DNA of 59,096 nucleotides from an uncultured Lachnospiraceae bacterium (GCA_947564645.1 CANOCU010000019.1:1-59096), one strand, 5' to 3'; shown: positions 33,301-42,446, counted from the stretch's first letter. Program-made: numbers and translations. Notes: a model not told the origin generated them from the sequence alone.

Positions 33301-34155
33301 ATGGGAAATACAAGACACCGTATCGAAACTGAAAAACCGTCCGCTTTCGGCAAGGCCAGGTTACTCTATGTCTCCACCTCCAAATATGAAGGCGACTGGC
33401 AGAGTATCCTGCACTCCCACCCTTTCAGCGAACTTTTTTATGTGGTAAACGGGCAGGGGGCATTTCTTGCGGAAGGCTCCGAGTTTTCTGTCAAAAGAAA
33501 TGATATGGTCATCATTAACCCTCACGTACAGCACACCGAGAAATCCCTGCCCGGCGAGCCTCTGGATTATATCGTGCTGGGCATAGAGGGGTTGTCTTTT
33601 TCTTTTGAAAAGATAGCCGCGGCAAGATCCGGCGTCTCCCTGCAGACAGCGCCCGGAACGGTCTGTAAGTACAATGTGTCACAGACCAACGTCTATGCGT
33701 ATCTGAATATCATGCTGGAAGAGATCACCAGGCAGGAAGAAGACTACGAGACAGTCTGCCAGAATCTTCTGGAAGTATTGCTGATCTGTATGCTGCGAAG
33801 CGGCGGCCTTTCCGTGGTGCCGGATAACAGCCGCCTCTTAAGCAGAGAATGCACTCAGATTAAGAACTATCTGGATGCAAACTATTCGGAAGCGATCACG
33901 CTTGATACGTTGGCGGCCCTCACGCATATGAATAAATATTACCTGGCGCACACTTTTACAAAATATGTGGGTCTCTCTCCCATCAACTATCTGCTGCAGA
34001 AACGGATCCAGGAAGGAAAATCCCTGTTGGAATCCACTTCTTATTCCGTCGCGCAGATTTCCGACTTGCTGGGCTTTTCGTCACAGTCCTATTTCTCACA
34101 GGCTTTCCGGAAAGCCACCGGAATGACGCCGATGCAGTACCGGAAGCAGTCTTAA
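33301..34155 (+). CDS. AraC-family regulator with cupin sensor domain
   Basis: 284 residues. The N-terminal cupin (about 20-100, LHSHPFSELFYVVNGQGAFL, then MVIINPHVQHTEKS) would bind a sugar-type ligand. The C-terminal AraC double helix-turn-helix (about 185-284) ends ISDLLGFSSQSYFSQAFRKA and TGMTPMQYRK. It is divergent from the GH112 phosphorylase gene and is its probable activator. The start at ATG 33301 follows GAAAG. Single gene unit, apparently. Confidence 0.9.
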   Translation: MGNTRHRIETEKPSAFGKARLLYVSTSKYEGDWQSILHSHPFSELFYVVNGQGAFLAEGSEFSVKRNDMVIINPHVQHTEKSLPGEPLDYIVLGIEGLSFSFEKIAAARSGVSLQTAPGTVCKYNVSQTNVYAYLNIMLEEITRQEEDYETVCQNLLEVLLICMLRSGGLSVVPDNSRLLSRECTQIKNYLDANYSEAITLDTLAALTHMNKYYLAHTFTKYVGLSPINYLLQKRIQEGKSLLESTSYSVAQISDLLGFSSQSYFSQAFRKATGMTPMQYRKQS

Positions 34156-34161
34156 TCCCTG

Positions 34162-34465
34162 CTATGCTAATTTTTGCAGCTTTTCGCTGTGCTCCGCCAG
34201 CACCTTTTTCATAACGGAGATATCCTGCTTCATGGAATCATATGTTTCGACACTGTCCTTGTATCGCTCGAATGTTGATTATATAACATGCCTCTATGGT
34301 ATTCAAGCGGGGCAGGATCTGTGTTTCCTGCGTTAACTCAATTTTCTTAACGCGGGTCTTGATGTCTGTAATATCGTCCTTGATTCTCTGGATATTGCGA
34401 TTGACAGGCTCCAGTTTGTAATCCATCATATTCGATATTGAAAGCAGTAATTCATTGCCTGTCAT
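34162..34465 (-). pseudogene. Frameshifted small coiled-coil protein
   Basis: Starting at ATG 34465: MTGNELLLSISNMMDYKLEP, then a coiled coil (NIQRIKDDITDIKTRVKKIE) and ILPRLNTIEACY. The frame then leaves the homologous sequence and stops at 34238. In the next frame FERYKDSVETYDSMKQDISV continues to a stop at 34162-34164. One extra base near 34283 (ATAATC where ATATC would keep frame) explains the break. The restored protein would be about 100 residues, all helical. Function unknown. Compare the frameshift at 26446. Confidence 0.72.
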
Positions 34466-34576
34466 ATTTTCACCACCTTTTTTATGACTGTTGATTGACG
34501 TTCTTCTGTTGATGCAATCAGTATATCACAGCCGGATCTCTAAGTCCAGTCAATTATGAAAAAAATACTATTATAC

Positions 34577-34614
34577 GAAAAAACGGTATGCTCTGCATTC
34601 GGCCATACCGTTTT
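34577..34614 (-). terminator. Terminator of the MerR-YbjQ unit
   Basis: 11-bp stem AAAACGGTATG/CATACCGTTTT (34580-34590 with 34604-34614), 13-base loop. On the minus strand it is followed by a T run (34582-34577). Confidence 0.85.
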
Positions 34615-34663
34615 ACGCATGAAAGTTACCGATACTCTGACAGGCACAGGGCCTGTTCAATGA

Positions 34664-34975
34664 TTACTTATACTTTACGGCAGTTCCGTAGGCGATCACT
34701 TCCGCCGCGCCCTGCATCACGGAAGCGGAGGCATAGCGGACATTGACAATGGCGTCCGCACCCATCGCCTGGGCTTCATCCACCATACGTTTCACGGCAA
34801 TCTGCCTCGCCTGGTTGAGCATCTCCGTATACTGTATGATCTCACCGCCCACCAGAGTCTTTATGCCGGCCATAAAGTCCTTGCCGAAATTCTTCGTCTG
34901 CACAATATTACCCTTCACGATCCCCAGGGTCTCCAGTTCCTTTCCTGAAATATAATCAGTATTTACGAGCAACAT
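34664..34975 (-). CDS. YbjQ/UPF0145 family protein
   Basis: 103 residues, the pentameric YbjQ (DUF74) fold: YISGKELETLGIVKGNIVQT at the start, GIKTLVGGEIIQYTEMLNQA and EAQAMGADAIVNVRYA. The function is not established; a metal-binding role has been suggested for the family. ATG 34975 follows AAGGAGGAG. It overlaps the end of the MerR gene by 20 bases, so the two are one operon, and a strong terminator follows. Confidence 0.92.
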   Translation of the reverse strand: MLLVNTDYISGKELETLGIVKGNIVQTKNFGKDFMAGIKTLVGGEIIQYTEMLNQARQIAVKRMVDEAQAMGADAIVNVRYASASVMQGAAEVIAYGTAVKYK

Positions 34976-35597
34976 CTTCTTCTCCTCCTTCAATTTCTTT
35001 TATTCGCTGGATAAGCGATATGATCACGCCCAGGATAAACACTGCCGGGATCAAAATAAAACCGCATAACATCCACAGCGGGATCGGATCCTCCAGGAAT
35101 CCCCAGATGAAAACCATGATCAGGTATACCATGATGAGGATAAAAACGACCGCCGCAATGATGGAACCGCGTTTCCTGCGGATCACATCCTGTTTATCCA
35201 CATTTGAAAATCTTGTTCCCTCTTTTTCCATTTCTACCATCCTTTCCAAATAATGTTCCGGCGAAAGGGTAAGATACTGGCAGCGTTCCTCACCGAGGCT
35301 GCGGCACAGTCTTATCGTTGCCTCCAGGTCCGTCTTCTCCCGCTCCAGAACAATGACCTGGCGCATCAGCGCATCTTCCAGAACAAGTTCCCCGTTCTGG
35401 ATCTTACGGATCTCCTCGATCGGCAGGGAAAGCTTGCGAAGCAGTTTGATCTTCTTTAACTCGTTGACTTCTTCCTCTGTGTAGTCGCGGTAACCGTTCT
35501 CACCGTTGCGCTTCGGGGACAGGAGCCCCTGCTGTTCATAGAAGCGTATATTTCTCTTGGTGATGCCCGCCCGCTGTTCCACTTCGTTGATCTTCAT
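34956..35597 (-). CDS. MerR-family regulator with C-terminal membrane segment
   Basis: 213 residues. MerR DNA-binding domain (MKINEVEQRAGITKRNIRFY, then QGLLSPKRNGENGYRDYT), a coiled-coil dimerisation helix (about 85-115), then two membrane helices (about 150-200, IIAAVVFILIMVYLIMVFIW and the next). The membrane anchor suggests sensing at the envelope. ATG 35597 is set by GGGAGG. It overlaps ybjQ, its likely target or partner. Confidence 0.85.
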   Translation of the reverse strand: MKINEVEQRAGITKRNIRFYEQQGLLSPKRNGENGYRDYTEEEVNELKKIKLLRKLSLPIEEIRKIQNGELVLEDALMRQVIVLEREKTDLEATIRLCRSLGEERCQYLTLSPEHYLERMVEMEKEGTRFSNVDKQDVIRRKRGSIIAAVVFILIMVYLIMVFIWGFLEDPIPLWMLCGFILIPAVFILGVIISLIQRIKEIEGGEEDVARKY

Positions 35598-35762
35598 CGC
35601 GTCTGCCTCCCGCACACATTCCATCCTGTCCGGCATTCCTTCCGGCTTATGCATGATCATCTTCGGCATTTCCTTCGCCTGACACTATCAGCATAAGGCT
35701 TACACAAGGTGGAATGTCAATAGTATTCTTAAAAAAATCAACCGGAGCGATATTAATCTTGG

Positions 35763-36443
35763 TCAGACGGCGTCCAAGGGAACAAATTCGCCGGCCAGGT
35801 CCGTGTAGGTTTCCAGTTTTATGATCTGATAAGAACCGGCCGGAATTTCCACATCGGCGAAGGAACAAAATGCGTCCATGACCATACCGGGCTTTATGTT
35901 GCCGCTGCTGCTTGCGTTTACCGTCATACGGACGGCATCAGGGCCGTCTGATGCCAGTTCATAAATGCCCTCCTTCAGATCCAGTTCCACCACACCTTTC
36001 TTCGTCTCCTTCGCGTAGGGAATCGTCTCCTGCGAAAGAAATGCCTGCAGTTTCCCGGACAGATCGTCCACCGGATAGTCGCTTTCCTTCTTTTGCAGAA
36101 GATAAGAAGCCGCCGCTACGCTGGCCATGGCATTTTTCGCATTGTCGGGCAGTACGGTTACGGAGAGGATTTCCACCCCTTCCACCATCGCCTGGTCAAG
36201 CGCCGCCTTCATATCCTGGGTGCTTGTCATGGAAAGCACCTCGATATCCATATATTCCCCGCGGCTTTCCATGCCGACCCCGAGCGGCGCCGCAAAGGAC
36301 ATGATCTGATGGGGACTGAACCCCTCCGAATATTTCACGTCGATCCCGGCGCGCCGGATCGCTTTCTGGAAAAACCGCATCATGTCCAGATGCCCGATAT
36401 ATTTCATGATTCCATATTTGGAAAATTTAATTCTGATCTTCAT
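35763..36443 (-). CDS. TIGR03936 / DUF2344 family protein
   Basis: 226 residues. The domain starts MKIRIKFSKYGIMKYIGHLD and has GFSPHQIMSFAAPLGVGMES, as in the DUF2344 radical-SAM-associated family. The biochemical role is unknown; in many clostridia it is next to, or fused with, the TIGR03960 radical SAM protein. Here it is the next gene after it, 102 bases away, on the same strand. An upstream ATG (36461) exists, but 36443 fits the family start. Confidence 0.9.
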   Translation of the reverse strand: MKIRIKFSKYGIMKYIGHLDMMRFFQKAIRRAGIDVKYSEGFSPHQIMSFAAPLGVGMESRGEYMDIEVLSMTSTQDMKAALDQAMVEGVEILSVTVLPDNAKNAMASVAAASYLLQKKESDYPVDDLSGKLQAFLSQETIPYAKETKKGVVELDLKEGIYELASDGPDAVRMTVNASSSGNIKPGMVMDAFCSFADVEIPAGSYQIIKLETYTDLAGEFVPLDAV

Positions 36444-36545
36444 GCAGAAAGAACCTTTCACTAGAGTAAGCTTATCATTGTGCTGATTGTGCTTCCGGTT
36501 TTGCGAAAGCTTTTCGGGAACTTCACGAAAGCTTCCGTATATGCC

Positions 36546-38414
36546 TCAGGAAGCCGTCGGACAGATGCCGCACTGGAAAGTCCCGGCTCCGCAGCCCTGA
36601 CACTGCGTCTGGCAGTTGGGCGACACGATCCCTTCCTGCGCCTTCTTCCATTCCCGCAGGAGAAACTGCCTGGTTACGCCGCAGTCTATGAAATCCCAGG
36701 GGAATCTCTCGTCGTCTGACCGTTCTCTCGTCGTATAGAAACCAATGTCCACACCGCAGTCCTCGAAACACTTAAGCCATACATCATTCTTATAGTATTC
36801 GCTCCAGGAATCAAACAGGCAGCCGCGTCTGTAAGCCTCCAGGATCACCGGCGCCACTCTGCGGTCACCGCGGGCGAATACGCCTTCCAGGACACTTACG
36901 TCGGCCTCATGCCAGTTATACTTGATGCTCTTCTGGTTTAACTGCTCCATGATCCCCTTTTTCGTCTGATAGGCCTTCTCCAGAAATTCCTCTTTGGTAC
37001 ACATGGATGCCCACTGAAAGGGCGTAAACGGCTTCGGAATGAAGAAGGAGGTGCTGGTCACGATCTGCACCTTGCCGTTCACACGCTTGTCCTTCGGCAC
37101 CGTCTCAAAAAAGGTGGCCGCGATCTTATTGGAAAGTTCTCCGATTCCCCAGATATCCTCTTCCGTCTCGGTAGGCAGTCCCAGCATAAAGTACAGCTTG
37201 ACCCGCGTCCAGCCGCCCTCAAAGGCGAGCGCCGCTCCTTTCAGAATGACTTCCTCGGTCAATCCCTTATTGATCACATCCCGCAGTCTCTGGCTGCCTG
37301 CCTCCGGCGCGAAGGTCAGACTGCTCTTCTTCACATCCTGCACCTTGCTCATCACATCCAGGGAAAAGGCATCGATCCGCAGGGAAGGCAGGGATATATT
37401 GACGTGCTTCCGGCCGCACGCTTCGATCAGAAACTCCAACAATTCATTCAGCTGGGAATAGTCGCTGGAACTTAAAGAACTTAAGGAGATCTCTTCATGG
37501 CCCGTGCTCTGCAGCATCTCCACGGCGTACCGCTTGAGCACGTCCGCGTCCCGTTCCCGTACCGGCCGGTAGATCTGACCCGCCTGACAGAAACGACATC
37601 CCCGGATACAGCCTCTCTGGATCTCCAGCACGACTCTGTCCTGCGTTACCTTAATAAAAGGAACCACGGGCTTTAAGGGATAATACGTATCCGATACGTC
37701 CGTCACGATCTCCTTGCGGATCGTGTCCGGCAGTTCTTCGTACCGCTTGCGGCGTTCCTTTACGGTGCCGTCCTCATAATACATTTCCTCATAAAACTGC
37801 GGGACATAGATACCCGGGATCTGCGCGGCTCCCCGCAGGAAGTCCTGTCTCGTCCCGCCCTGCGTCCGGTTCTCCACATACCAGTCTAAAAGCCTGCGGT
37901 ACTGTGTCTCGCCCTCGCCGATGTAGAAAAGGTCAAAGAAATCCGCGATCGGCTCCGGATTATACGTACAGGGACCGCCGCCGATCACGATGGGCATGTC
38001 CTCGCCCCGCTCCGTTGCCAGAAACGGAATCTGTGCCAGATCCAGAATCTGCAGGATATTGGTATAGCACATCTCATACTGTAAAGTGATACCCAGGAAA
38101 TCCATATCTTTCACCGGTTCCTGGGATTCCAGCCCAAAGAGCGGAATATTCTGCTGTCTCATGATCCGGTCTAAGTCCACCCACGGCGAATAGACCCGCT
38201 CACACCACACGTCCTCCCAGGAATTGAACATACTGTAAAGAATCTGGATGCCCAAATGTGACATACCGATCTCATACACATCCGGAAAGCACATGGCGAA
38301 ACGGACCGCCACGTCTTCCCGGTTCTTTACCACACTGTTGACTTCGTTGCCGATATATCGGGCCGGTTTCTCAACCTGCAGCAGTATCTCTTCGCTCAGC
38401 GCCGTCTTTCTCAT
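36546..38414 (-). CDS. TIGR03960-family B12-binding radical SAM protein
   Basis: 622 residues. An N-terminal B12-binding-like region is followed by the radical SAM domain with the cluster motif CIRGCRFCQAG (CxxxCxxC). The C-terminus has a cysteine-rich tail (NCQTQCQGCGAGTFQCGICP) that could bind a second Fe-S cluster. The substrate is unknown; the conserved position next to rng and rplU suggests rRNA or ribosome modification. The start could be ATG 38426 or 38414; 38414 begins MRKTALSEEILL as in relatives. Confidence 0.9.
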   Translation of the reverse strand: MRKTALSEEILLQVEKPARYIGNEVNSVVKNREDVAVRFAMCFPDVYEIGMSHLGIQILYSMFNSWEDVWCERVYSPWVDLDRIMRQQNIPLFGLESQEPVKDMDFLGITLQYEMCYTNILQILDLAQIPFLATERGEDMPIVIGGGPCTYNPEPIADFFDLFYIGEGETQYRRLLDWYVENRTQGGTRQDFLRGAAQIPGIYVPQFYEEMYYEDGTVKERRKRYEELPDTIRKEIVTDVSDTYYPLKPVVPFIKVTQDRVVLEIQRGCIRGCRFCQAGQIYRPVRERDADVLKRYAVEMLQSTGHEEISLSSLSSSDYSQLNELLEFLIEACGRKHVNISLPSLRIDAFSLDVMSKVQDVKKSSLTFAPEAGSQRLRDVINKGLTEEVILKGAALAFEGGWTRVKLYFMLGLPTETEEDIWGIGELSNKIAATFFETVPKDKRVNGKVQIVTSTSFFIPKPFTPFQWASMCTKEEFLEKAYQTKKGIMEQLNQKSIKYNWHEADVSVLEGVFARGDRRVAPVILEAYRRGCLFDSWSEYYKNDVWLKCFEDCGVDIGFYTTRERSDDERFPWDFIDCGVTRQFLLREWKKAQEGIVSPNCQTQCQGCGAGTFQCGICPTAS

Positions 38415-38456
38415 GTTAATAACCATGCTCCTTTCTCAGCCTGACACAAACCTCCA

Positions 38457-38477
38457 TGTCGCTGCTTCACAGCGACA
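38457..38477. repeat. Hairpin in the TIGR03960 leader, TTTGTGTC type
   Basis: TGTCGCTG/CAGCGACA (38457-38464 with 38470-38477), flanked on the minus strand by TTTGTGTC. Similar TTTGTGTC sequences with hairpins lie in the rng and GH112 leaders (29841 and 32968). Confidence 0.45.
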
Positions 38478-38535
38478 CAAATCTGTGCAGAGAATATCCG
38501 TTTTCTGGGCATTCTTCTCACTCGTTTCCTCTCAA

Positions 38536-38958
38536 TCAATCCAGTTCGAACAATGCCGCCAGCCCCTCCATGGTCTCGTTACCGTCTCCGTCGTACAGAT
38601 GAAACGTGTCCGCCACGATCATATCATGCACTTCGTTCGTCGTAAGATCGCCGATCCTGCCGTCTCTCGTATCGCAAAGCAGAAAGCCCACGAACAAAAG
38701 GACCGCCAGGATCATCCGGTAGCGGAAGGTACCGGTGGAAAACAGCGGCACTGCCCCTTCCTGTTCCGGCTGCCGGGGAGTATTATCGTAGGGTGACGCC
38801 GTCTGCTGCAGCCTGTTCTTATCAAAAAGCGGCAGCTGCGTATCCGTTCCGTACAAGATCCTCTCCCGCTGTCTGATCTTCATACGGTTTCCCAGGTTTT
38901 CTTCCCGGATATACTGCGCCAGCTGCATTTTCTTTTCCAAAGGAACTTTGTGATCCAT
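38536..38958 (-). CDS. Hypothetical single-span membrane protein
   Basis: 140 residues. The N-terminal part is soluble and basic (about 1-78, with MKIRQRERILYG), a membrane helix (about 80-95, MILAVLLFVGFLLC) follows, and a short outside domain ends VADTFHLYDGDGNETMEGLA. I do not recognise a family. It lies upstream of the TIGR03960 gene on the same strand, with a 121-base gap that contains a hairpin. Confidence 0.65.
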   Translation of the reverse strand: MDHKVPLEKKMQLAQYIREENLGNRMKIRQRERILYGTDTQLPLFDKNRLQQTASPYDNTPRQPEQEGAVPLFSTGTFRYRMILAVLLFVGFLLCDTRDGRIGDLTTNEVHDMIVADTFHLYDGDGNETMEGLAALFELD

Positions 38959-39037
38959 TCTCTTCTGCCTATCCTGTACATCTGTTGGTACATTCTATGA
39001 TTCCCACAGGAAAAAAAGAAGTAAGAATGTGATAGAT

Positions 39038-39062
39038 CCTGTAACCGGGAAGCCGGAACAGG
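39038..39062. terminator. Weak hairpin after hisIE
   Basis: CCTGT/ACAGG with an inner CCGG-GAAG-CCGG (39038-39062). It is placed just after hisIE on the minus strand, but lacks a nearby T tract. Confidence 0.35.
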
Positions 39063-39065
39063 GAT

Positions 39066-40349
39066 TTACCGCTGCGCCAGCTCCGTCGTGATCTCCTCCC
39101 AGGTAATATTTTTCTCCGCCATCAGCACCATCATATGATACAGGAAATCGGAAATCTCGTATTTTACCTCGTTGGCATTGGGATTCTTGGCGGCGATCAC
39201 GATCTCCGTCGCCTCCTCCCCCAGCTTTTTCAGGATCTTATCGAGGCCCTTGTCAAATAAGTAATTTGTGTAGGAGCCTTCCTTCGGATGCTCTTTCCTG
39301 TCCTTGATCACGTCGAACACCTGCTCGAATACCCGCAGGGGATTGGAAGCATTATATTCTTTGCCCATAATCTCGTTAAAGAAACAGGAATGTGCGCCGG
39401 TATGACAGGCGGCGCCGATCTGGGAGACTCTGGCAAGGATGGTATCCATGTCGCAGTCCGCCGTCAGGGATTTCACATACTGATAATGCCCGCTCGTCTC
39501 GCCCTTGATCCATAACTCCTGCCGGCTCCTGCTGTAATAGGTCATCCTGCCGGTCTTGATCGTGGTACGGTAAGCCTCCTCGTTCATGTAAGCCATCATC
39601 AGTACTTCGTCCGTCTTATAGTCCTGCACGATCACCGGCACATGGCCGTCGGAATTTAACTTAAATTCCTCCCATCTGACCGCCGCATCAAACGTATTGA
39701 CCGCAATGCCGTTGCTCTGGCAGAGGGCCTTGATCGCCAGCAGTTCCTTGGCATTCTCATTGATCGCATGTCCTGAGATACCGCAGATATTGTCCTTCTC
39801 CAGCAATTCAAGCAGCTTGTCGAGGGATACCTCCGGTATGGAGACGATGACCGGAAACCTGGACAGGGCGATCACATCCTTCAGTTCCTTCTCCCGTACC
39901 AGGATCAGTTCCGATACGTATGCCTCCAGCAATTCTTCATTGCGGGTGATGGTATCGGCTTCCGTTACACAGGCCACGATCTTGTCCTTGCCGAATTTCA
40001 GGGAAACCTCTTCCGTGATCTCCACATTGCCCGGCTTTGAATAATTCAGCGCCGCCTTCTTGCAGCCTGCATAGAGCAGCTTCTTGATATCCTCCATGCG
40101 CTTCACGTTGCCGGCGCCGATCACGGGAATCTCCGTCTCATTGCAGATCGTCTTGATGATGTCCAATGCTTCCTCATGCTCTGCATCGCCTTCCGACATA
40201 TCATAGACGATCAGTTCGTCCGCGTTATTGTCACTGTAAAATTTCCCGAGCGCCGCCGGATTCGTATCGATGATCGTGTTGTCCCGAAACCCTTTTATGG
40301 CGTTGCCTTTATATAAGTAGATACAGGGAATAAATCTCTTGTAAGACAT
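39066..40349 (-). CDS. hisIE: HisF-like-HisI-HisE fusion (histidine biosynthesis)
   Basis: 427 residues in three parts. Residues ~1-215 resemble a HisA/HisF TIM barrel ([40 protein letters not shown]) but with weak active-site similarity. Residues ~220-320 are HisI, phosphoribosyl-AMP cyclohydrolase ([35 protein letters not shown]-like cysteine/histidine site). Residues ~335-427 are HisE, phosphoribosyl-ATP pyrophosphatase ([17 protein letters not shown]). The enzyme carries out steps 2 and 3 of the pathway. Last gene of the local his operon. Confidence 0.92.
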   Translation of the reverse strand: MSYKRFIPCIYLYKGNAIKGFRDNTIIDTNPAALGKFYSDNNADELIVYDMSEGDAEHEEALDIIKTICNETEIPVIGAGNVKRMEDIKKLLYAGCKKAALNYSKPGNVEITEEVSLKFGKDKIVACVTEADTITRNEELLEAYVSELILVREKELKDVIALSRFPVIVSIPEVSLDKLLELLEKDNICGISGHAINENAKELLAIKALCQSNGIAVNTFDAAVRWEEFKLNSDGHVPVIVQDYKTDEVLMMAYMNEEAYRTTIKTGRMTYYSRSRQELWIKGETSGHYQYVKSLTADCDMDTILARVSQIGAACHTGAHSCFFNEIMGKEYNASNPLRVFEQVFDVIKDRKEHPKEGSYTNYLFDKGLDKILKKLGEEATEIVIAAKNPNANEVKYEISDFLYHMMVLMAEKNITWEEITTELAQR

Positions 40350-40390
40350 TGCTTTACGTCCTCTTTGTTTTTATTTTATGCAGAACTCTT

Positions 40391-41680
40391 CTACTCAAAC
40401 CGTACCCGGATCGAATTGGCGTGGGCGGTCAGCCCCTCCTTCTTTGCAAAAAGCTCGATATCCTGGTGGGCCTGTAAAAGCGCCTCCCTCGAATAGGAGA
40501 TCAGGCTTGTCTTCTTCGTGAAATCGTCCACATTCAGCGGAGAAAAGAATTTCGCCGTGCCGTTTGTGGGCAGGATATGGTTTGGTCCCGCATAGTAATC
40601 ACCAAGCGGCTCGGAAGAATACTCGCCCAGGAAAATGGCACCTGCGTTCTCGATCCTTGTCATCACGGCGTAAGGATCTTTCGTCAGGATCTCCAGGTGC
40701 TCCGAAGCGATGGCATTGGCCGCATCCACCGCTTCCGTCATGGAATCCGCAACCAGAATATATCCGTAGTTGTCCAGTGATCTGCGGATGATCTCTGCCC
40801 GGGACAGCTCCTGCAAGAAGCACTCGATCTGCTGTTCCACTTCGGCAGCCAGATTCGCATCCGTAGTGATCAGGATTGCGCTGGCCAGTTCGTCATGCTC
40901 CGCCTGGGAGAGCAGATCGGCTGCCACATAGCGGGGATTTGCCGTCTCGTCCGCAATGACCAGGATCTCGCTGGGACCCGCGATGGAATCGATGCTGACA
41001 TATCCGAAGCAGGCTTTCTTCGCAAGCGCGACGAAGATATTGCCCGGGCCCGTGATCTTGTCCACCTTCGGGATGCTTTCCGTGCCGAAAGCCATGGCCG
41101 CGATGGCCTGTGCGCCGCCGACCTTATAGATCTCGTCCACGCCCGCGATCCTTGCCGCCACTAAGGTGCCGGGATTCACTTTGCCGTCCGCGCCCGCCGG
41201 TGTGGTCATGACGATCCGCCGCACCCCCGCCACTTTCGCCGGGATCACATTCATCAATACGCTGCTGGGATAGGCCGCCTTGCCGCCCGGCACATAGACG
41301 CCGGATACGGATAAAGGCAGGATCCGCTGGCCAAGGAGGCTGCCGTCCGGTTTCGTGTCAATCCAGCTGTTGCGCAGCTGCTTTCTGTGAAAAGCTTCGA
41401 TGTTGGCGGCAGATTTCCTCATTACCTCCACGAAGGACTCTTCGGTACTGTCGAAAGCATCCTCGATCTCCGCCTCGGTGACGCGGATGTCTCCGGCATC
41501 ACATTCCCATTTGTCAAACTTCTTCGTGTAGGCAAAGACCGCCTGATCGCCGTTTGTGCGCACATCCGACAGGATATCCGCCACCACATTCTCATATTCA
41601 GAATAATGATCCGGGCTGCGTTTCAGCAGAGTATCCAGCAGATCCTTTCTGGTTTCTTCCGTCAGTTTTATTGTTTTCAT
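40391..41680 (-). CDS. hisD: Histidinol dehydrogenase
   Basis: 429 residues, standard length. It carries out the last two oxidations, histidinol to histidine, with NAD and zinc. Motifs are VPGGKAAYPSSVLMNVIPAK, GVDEIYKVGGAQAIAAMAFG, ITGPGNIFVALAKK and the zinc-site EHLEILTKDP and SEPLGDYYAGPNHILPTNG blocks. It stands between hisG and hisIE. The 118 bases to hisG contain a small ACTGAC/GTCAGT hairpin and no gene. Confidence 0.96.
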   Translation of the reverse strand: MKTIKLTEETRKDLLDTLLKRSPDHYSEYENVVADILSDVRTNGDQAVFAYTKKFDKWECDAGDIRVTEAEIEDAFDSTEESFVEVMRKSAANIEAFHRKQLRNSWIDTKPDGSLLGQRILPLSVSGVYVPGGKAAYPSSVLMNVIPAKVAGVRRIVMTTPAGADGKVNPGTLVAARIAGVDEIYKVGGAQAIAAMAFGTESIPKVDKITGPGNIFVALAKKACFGYVSIDSIAGPSEILVIADETANPRYVAADLLSQAEHDELASAILITTDANLAAEVEQQIECFLQELSRAEIIRRSLDNYGYILVADSMTEAVDAANAIASEHLEILTKDPYAVMTRIENAGAIFLGEYSSEPLGDYYAGPNHILPTNGTAKFFSPLNVDDFTKKTSLISYSREALLQAHQDIELFAKKEGLTAHANSIRVRFE

Positions 41681-41798
41681 TGTCTCCTCTTTTCTTCTGT
41701 CAGTTTTATTGGATATCTTCTCCTTAAGCCCAGCGTCCGGCCATTAACTGACTTGGTCAGTCATTACGCAATCTCTGACAATCTGCCGCGCAAACATC

Positions 41799-42446
41799 TC
41801 AGGACAACCTGCCGCGGATATCCGTGATCAGCTTCTTGATCCGCTCCGGTTCCATCTGCATACTGACCTGATTGACGATCATGCGCGCGGACAACGGACA
41901 GATCTCTTCCAGCACTTCCAGTCCGTTTTCTTTCAGGGTGGAACCGGTCTCCACGATATCCACGATTACATCCGCCAGTCTGACGATCGGTCCCAGCTCC
42001 ACGGAGCCGTTCAGTTTGATGATATCCACCGTCTGATGCTTCTTATTGTAGAAGTAGTCTTTGGCAATATTCGGATACTTCGTCGCCACCCGGATCATCT
42101 CATGATGCTGCAGCAGTTCTCCGGCGCTTCGCGGGCCGCACACACACATCCGGCATTTGCCGTAGCCAAGGTCAAGCACTTCATAGACCCGGCGGTCTTC
42201 TTCGAGGATCGTATCCTTGCCCACCACACCGATATCTGCCGCGCCGTATTCTACATAGGTGGGCACATCGGGGCCTTTTGCCAGGAAAAACTTAAACTTC
42301 AATTCCTCGTTCACGAAGATCAGTTTCCGGGAATCCTTCTCTTTCATCTCCTCACAGGTGATGCCGATCTCTTCTAACAGTTCCATGGTCTTATTGGCAA
42401 GACGGCCCTTACCGAGCGCAAAAGTCAAATATCTGTTCTCATTCAT
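41799..42446 (-). CDS. hisG: ATP phosphoribosyltransferase, short form
   Basis: 215 residues, the short HisG form that lacks the C-terminal regulatory domain and needs HisZ. It condenses ATP and PRPP in the first step. Visible are TFALGKGRLANKTMELL, EYGAADIGVVGKDTI and the PRPP loop ADVIVDIVETGSTLKENGL. ATG 42446 is chosen because the upstream extension of the frame (to 42560) overlaps hisZ and does not match the family. The pair with hisZ supports the short-form call. Confidence 0.95.
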   Translation of the reverse strand: MNENRYLTFALGKGRLANKTMELLEEIGITCEEMKEKDSRKLIFVNEELKFKFFLAKGPDVPTYVEYGAADIGVVGKDTILEEDRRVYEVLDLGYGKCRMCVCGPRSAGELLQHHEMIRVATKYPNIAKDYFYNKKHQTVDIIKLNGSVELGPIVRLADVIVDIVETGSTLKENGLEVLEEICPLSARMIVNQVSMQMEPERIKKLITDIRGRLS

